From: VRUE01 sp963824705
Lineage (GTDB): Bacteria; Actinomycetota; Thermoleophilia; Solirubrobacterales; 70-9
NCBI GenBank assembly: GCA_963824705.1
Contig: CAWGQE010000003.1
Coordinates: 2,170,001 to 2,234,000 of the forward strand
Direction of reading: 5' to 3'
DNA length: 64,000 nucleotides
Numbering within the stretch: the first letter of the stretch is position 1; each line of letters begins with the position of its first letter. The notes beneath the pieces were generated by a model, which saw only the letters and a list, made by a program, of their open reading frames with translations, was not told the origin of the DNA and made no database searches. Both the position numbers and the translations under genes were made by a program. Of this stretch, positions 50,491 to 64,000 are shown one piece after another.

Positions 50491-53400
50491 CGCACCTCCA
50501 CCGCCCCGCCGGCCTCGCCCTGCGCCCGTTCGAGCAGGTAGCCGGCGATCGCCTCGGTGCTCGGATAGTCGAAGACCAAGGTTGCCTCGAGCCGCATCCC
50601 GCTCGCCCGGGCGAGGCGGTTGCGCAGCTCGACCGCACCGAGCGAGTCGAAGCCGAGGTCTTTGAAGTTCGCGGCGGGGTCGATCGCCTCCGGAGAGTGG
50701 CCGAGCACGGCGGCTGTGTGCTCACGCACCATGGTCAGAACCGTCACCTCACGCTCCGCCTCAGGGAGGGTCGCGAGATGGCGGGCCAGCGACCCCGTGG
50801 ACGCGGCTGGGCGACGCCGAGAAGCCGGGACAAGACCTGAGAGCAGCGGCGGCAGCAGACCGGCGTTGGCGGCGGCGCGCAGGACCCTCTTGTCGACCGG
50901 GATCGCGGCTCTGAACGGCGCCGGCTGGGAGCAGGCTCGATCGAACAGCTCCACGCCGTACGAACCGGAGATCGGCGCGGCGCCCATCCGAACGAGGCGG
51001 TCCCGGTCGGACTCGCTCAAATCTTCGGTCATCCCGCCGCTCTCCGCCTCCCACATCCCCCATGCGATCGCCGTCGCAGGCAGGCCCATAGCGCGGCGGC
51101 GGCGGGCCAGCGCATCGAGGAAGGCATTGGCGGCTGCGTAGTTGCCCTGTCCAGGGCTACCGAAGACGGCGGCCCCAGAGGAGTAGAGGACGAAGGCAGC
51201 GAGATCCATCTCTTGGGTCAGCTCGTGCAGGTGCCAGGCGCCGTCGGCCTTGGGAGCCAGGACGGTGTCGATGCGCTGGGGCTCGAGCGCCTCGATCGTG
51301 CCGTCATCGAGCGCCCCGGCCGAGTGGACGATGGCGGTCAGGGAGTGCTCGGCTGGGATCGCGGCGAGCAGAGCCTGCAGCTGGGAGCGATCGGAGACGT
51401 CGCAGGCGATGGCCTTCGCCTGACAACCCAGCCCTGCCAGCTCGGCGATCAGCTCCGGCGCGCCAGGGGCCTTTGGGCCGCGACGGCTGGTGAGGAGCAG
51501 GTTCTTGACGCCGTGAGAGCCGGCGAGGTGGCGGGCGGTGATCGCGCCAAGACCGGAGAGGCCACCGATGATGAGCACGGTGCCCTCGGGGTCGAGCGAG
51601 GGGAACTCCGCCTCGGCATCGGCCTCGGCGGGAGCCAGCCGCGGCACCGAGGCAACCCCCTCGCGCAGAGCCAGCTGGGGCTCCTCCACCTGGGCGAGAG
51701 CCGCGGCGAGCGCCTCCCCGGAGGCATCGCTGCCGTCGCTGTCGATCAGCAGGAAGCGGCCAGGGTGCTCGGATTGGGCCGAGCGGACCAGACCCCAGAC
51801 AGCGGCGGCCGCTGGGTCTGGGGATTCGCTATCTGAGAGCGCCATCGCCCCTTCGGTGAGGATCGCCAGGCGGGACTCTGCTTTGCCCTCATCCGCGAGG
51901 AAGGCCTGGATCGCCGCGAGGGCGGCGGTGCTCAGCCGATGTGCCGCCTGGGCTGGGTCCTCCCCTTGGGCGGAGGCGGACTCGAAGATCTCCATCTCCA
52001 TCTCCATCTCCACCTCCACGGTCTGTGCGCCTTCGCCCGGCTCAACCTCGACCCAGTTGAGATCGAAGAGGGCATCGGGCTCCTTTGCGTCCGTTGCCTG
52101 CAGCTGGGCGGGGTCCAAGGGGCGGACGAGGAGCGAGGCGATCGAGACGGCGCCGACGCCTTCGCGGTCGTTGGCGTCCAGTCGGAGGCGATCGCCCTGG
52201 GCAGAGATCCGTACGCGCAGATCGGAGGCACCCGCCGCCTCGCCGAAGTCGACCCCAGAGAAGCCGAAAGGCAACCGCACGCCTTCGGCCGGATCGGCTC
52301 CGGCGAGGGCGGCGTGGCCCGCCGCGTCCAAGAGCGCCGGGTGCACCGCGAAGCGCGATGCTTCGGAGACCTGCTCGTCGGCCAGCGACACCTCCGCGTA
52401 GAGCTCCTCGCCCAGCCGCCAGGCTGCCCCCAGGCCCTGGAAGGCGGGGCCGTACTCGATGCCGATCTCGGCCACCTCGTCGTAGACGTCCTCTGTGGCG
52501 ATCGGCTCCGCTCCCTCGGGGGGCCAGGCGCCTACCTCGAAGCCGGCCGGACCTGAGTCCTCGCTGGTGAGGACCCCCGAGACGTGGCGGGTCCAGAGCT
52601 CGGTGTCTGAATCGGCTTCTCCTTGGCCTTGCTCGGCCCGGGAGTGGATCGCGATTTGGAGGCGCTCGGGGTCCTCCTCTTCGGCGAAGAGGGTGACCTG
52701 GATCTGGGTAGCCCCTGCCTCGGGGAGGATCAGCGGCGCCTCGAGGATCAGCTCCTCGAGGTGCCGCGCTCCATGCTCGGCTCCAGCGGTGAGCGCCATC
52801 TCCACGAATGCCATTCCGGGCACAAGGACGTTGCCGGCAATCACGTGGTCTCCAATCCACGGGTGGCTCTTCTGGGAGATTCGCCCGGTGAAGAGGTGGG
52901 TGCCCTCGGTGGCGAGGGAGATCGAGGCGCCGAGCAGTGGGTGATCGGTTGCGCTTTGACCGAGGGCAGAGGCATCGCCCGAGCCGGCCGTGGACTCCAA
53001 CCAGTAGCGCTGGCGTTGGAAGGGGTAGGTGGGAAGCTCAGCGGGAGCCTGTGGAGGCTCTCCGAGCAGAGCCTTGAAGTCGGGCTTTGCGCCCGAGGCA
53101 TGCATCGCTCCCAGAGCGGCGATGAAGGAGGTCGGCTCTGGGGCGTCCTTGCCCAGGGAGGGGGCGAAGGTCGCCTCTTCGTCTTCGAGCGTCTCCGCGG
53201 CAAGCGCTGTGAGAGTCGTCCCCGCTCCCAGCTCCAAGAAGCGGCTGACCCCTTTGCCTTCGAGGTGTTGGATGCCCTTGGCAAAGCACACCGCCTCCCT
53301 GATCTGGGAGGCCCAGTAGGCGGGGGAGGTTGCCTGTCGGTCTGTCAGCTCCTCTGCGGTCACGTTGGAGACGATCGGGATCTGGGGGGCGTTGAACTCG

Positions 53401-53851
53401 AGCGTGGAGGCAAGCTGCTCGAACTCGGCCAGCATCGGCTCGATCAACTGGGAGTGGAAGGCGTGGGAGACGTCGAGGCGCTTGGTCTTCTTGCCCGCTT
53501 TCCCCTGAAGCGCTTCCCACTCCTCGAGCGCCTCTTCCTCTCCTGAGACGGAGACGGAGCTCGGCGAGTTGACCGCGGCGATCGTCAGGCGGCCTTCGAA
53601 GTCCTTTAGGGACTCCCTTGCCTCTTGCTCGCTTGCCCTGATCGATGCCATCGCCCCGCCTTGGGGAAGCGCGGCCATCAGGGTTCCCCTTGCCGCGACG
53701 AGCTTTGCGGCGTCTTGGAGAGAGAGGACGCCTGAGAGGTGGGCCGCGCTCAGCTCTCCTATCGAGTGGCCGATCAGGTAGTCGGGAGATGGGCCGAAGT
53801 CAGAGATGAGATCGAAGAGGGCGACCTGCAGGGCGAAGATGGAGGCCTGGG

Positions 53852-64000
<10,149 letters not shown>

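Overview
The window is a GC-rich stretch with almost no intergenic space, and no gene-free gap exceeds about 250 bp. Gene content suggests a high-GC actinomycetote, most likely from the Thermoleophilia/Solirubrobacterales side. The supporting genes are a primary sigma factor with an actinobacterial-type core, FolE2, an Rv2578c-type radical SAM protein, a deazaflavin-type nitroreductase, MMPL and DHA2 exporters, many TetR paralogues, an ECF42/DGPF pair and a long modular type I polyketide synthase. The lineage is an inference, because no rRNA is present.

Layout. Positions 1-6.7 kb hold the 3' part of a fused two-domain peptide ABC ATPase, an ATP-dependent DNA ligase overlapping it by 4 bp, a convergent radical SAM gene, a SnoaL-like protein, a YtoQ-like protein, and an MFS exporter coupled to a MerR regulator. 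Positions 6.7-11 kb hold a two-domain dCTP deaminase, three TetR paralogues and a MerR-like regulator. Positions 11-20 kb are mostly housekeeping: an SDR, tRNA-Tyr, SnoaL, a nitroreductase, sigA, folE2, pgsA, an MMPL transporter, a ferritin-like lipoprotein, a lysine-tailed winged-helix regulator and a family-5-like uracil-DNA glycosylase. Positions 20-29 kb hold a second winged-helix paralogue, an E1/ThiF-like enzyme followed by a 31-residue lipoprotein, a TMEM175-type channel, tRNA-Thr, a lipoprotein, a convergent response regulator/histidine kinase pair, a cysteine-rich RTX-like secreted protein, the DGPF-ECF42-methyltransferase operon and a membrane protein. Positions 29-38.6 kb hold two tRNA-Ser genes, a cellulose-synthase-like glycosyltransferase with a PilZ-like end, tadA, a subtilase, UspA with a small membrane protein, an MBL hydrolase and a large membrane protein.

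From 38.6 kb to the end lies a lipid/polyketide region. It starts with a tandem-TetR regulator, an acyl-CoA desaturase, a cyclopropane-fatty-acid synthase-like enzyme, a metallophosphoesterase overlapping a 4'-phosphopantetheinyl transferase, and an alpha/beta hydrolase. It then runs into about 19.5 kb of a minus-strand modular PKS that continues beyond position 64000. The visible assembly line reads (DH)-KR-ACP / KS-AT(methylmalonyl-like)-DH-ER-KR-ACP / KS-AT(malonyl)-DH-KR-ACP / KS-AT(malonyl)-DH-KR-ACP-TE. If collinear and active, the released acid would end as a 6-methyl-2,4,8-trienoyl unit. The PKS reading frame is broken once, near 54342, by an apparent 1-nt deletion. Parts of its modules are near-identical or identical DNA repeats.

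Most interesting for follow-up: the PKS with its natural AT exchange and broken frame; the E1-like protein with an N-terminal RRE-like segment next to tiny ORFs; the cysteine-substituted RTX repeat protein; the ECF42 operon with a matching candidate promoter; and several long perfect palindromes.
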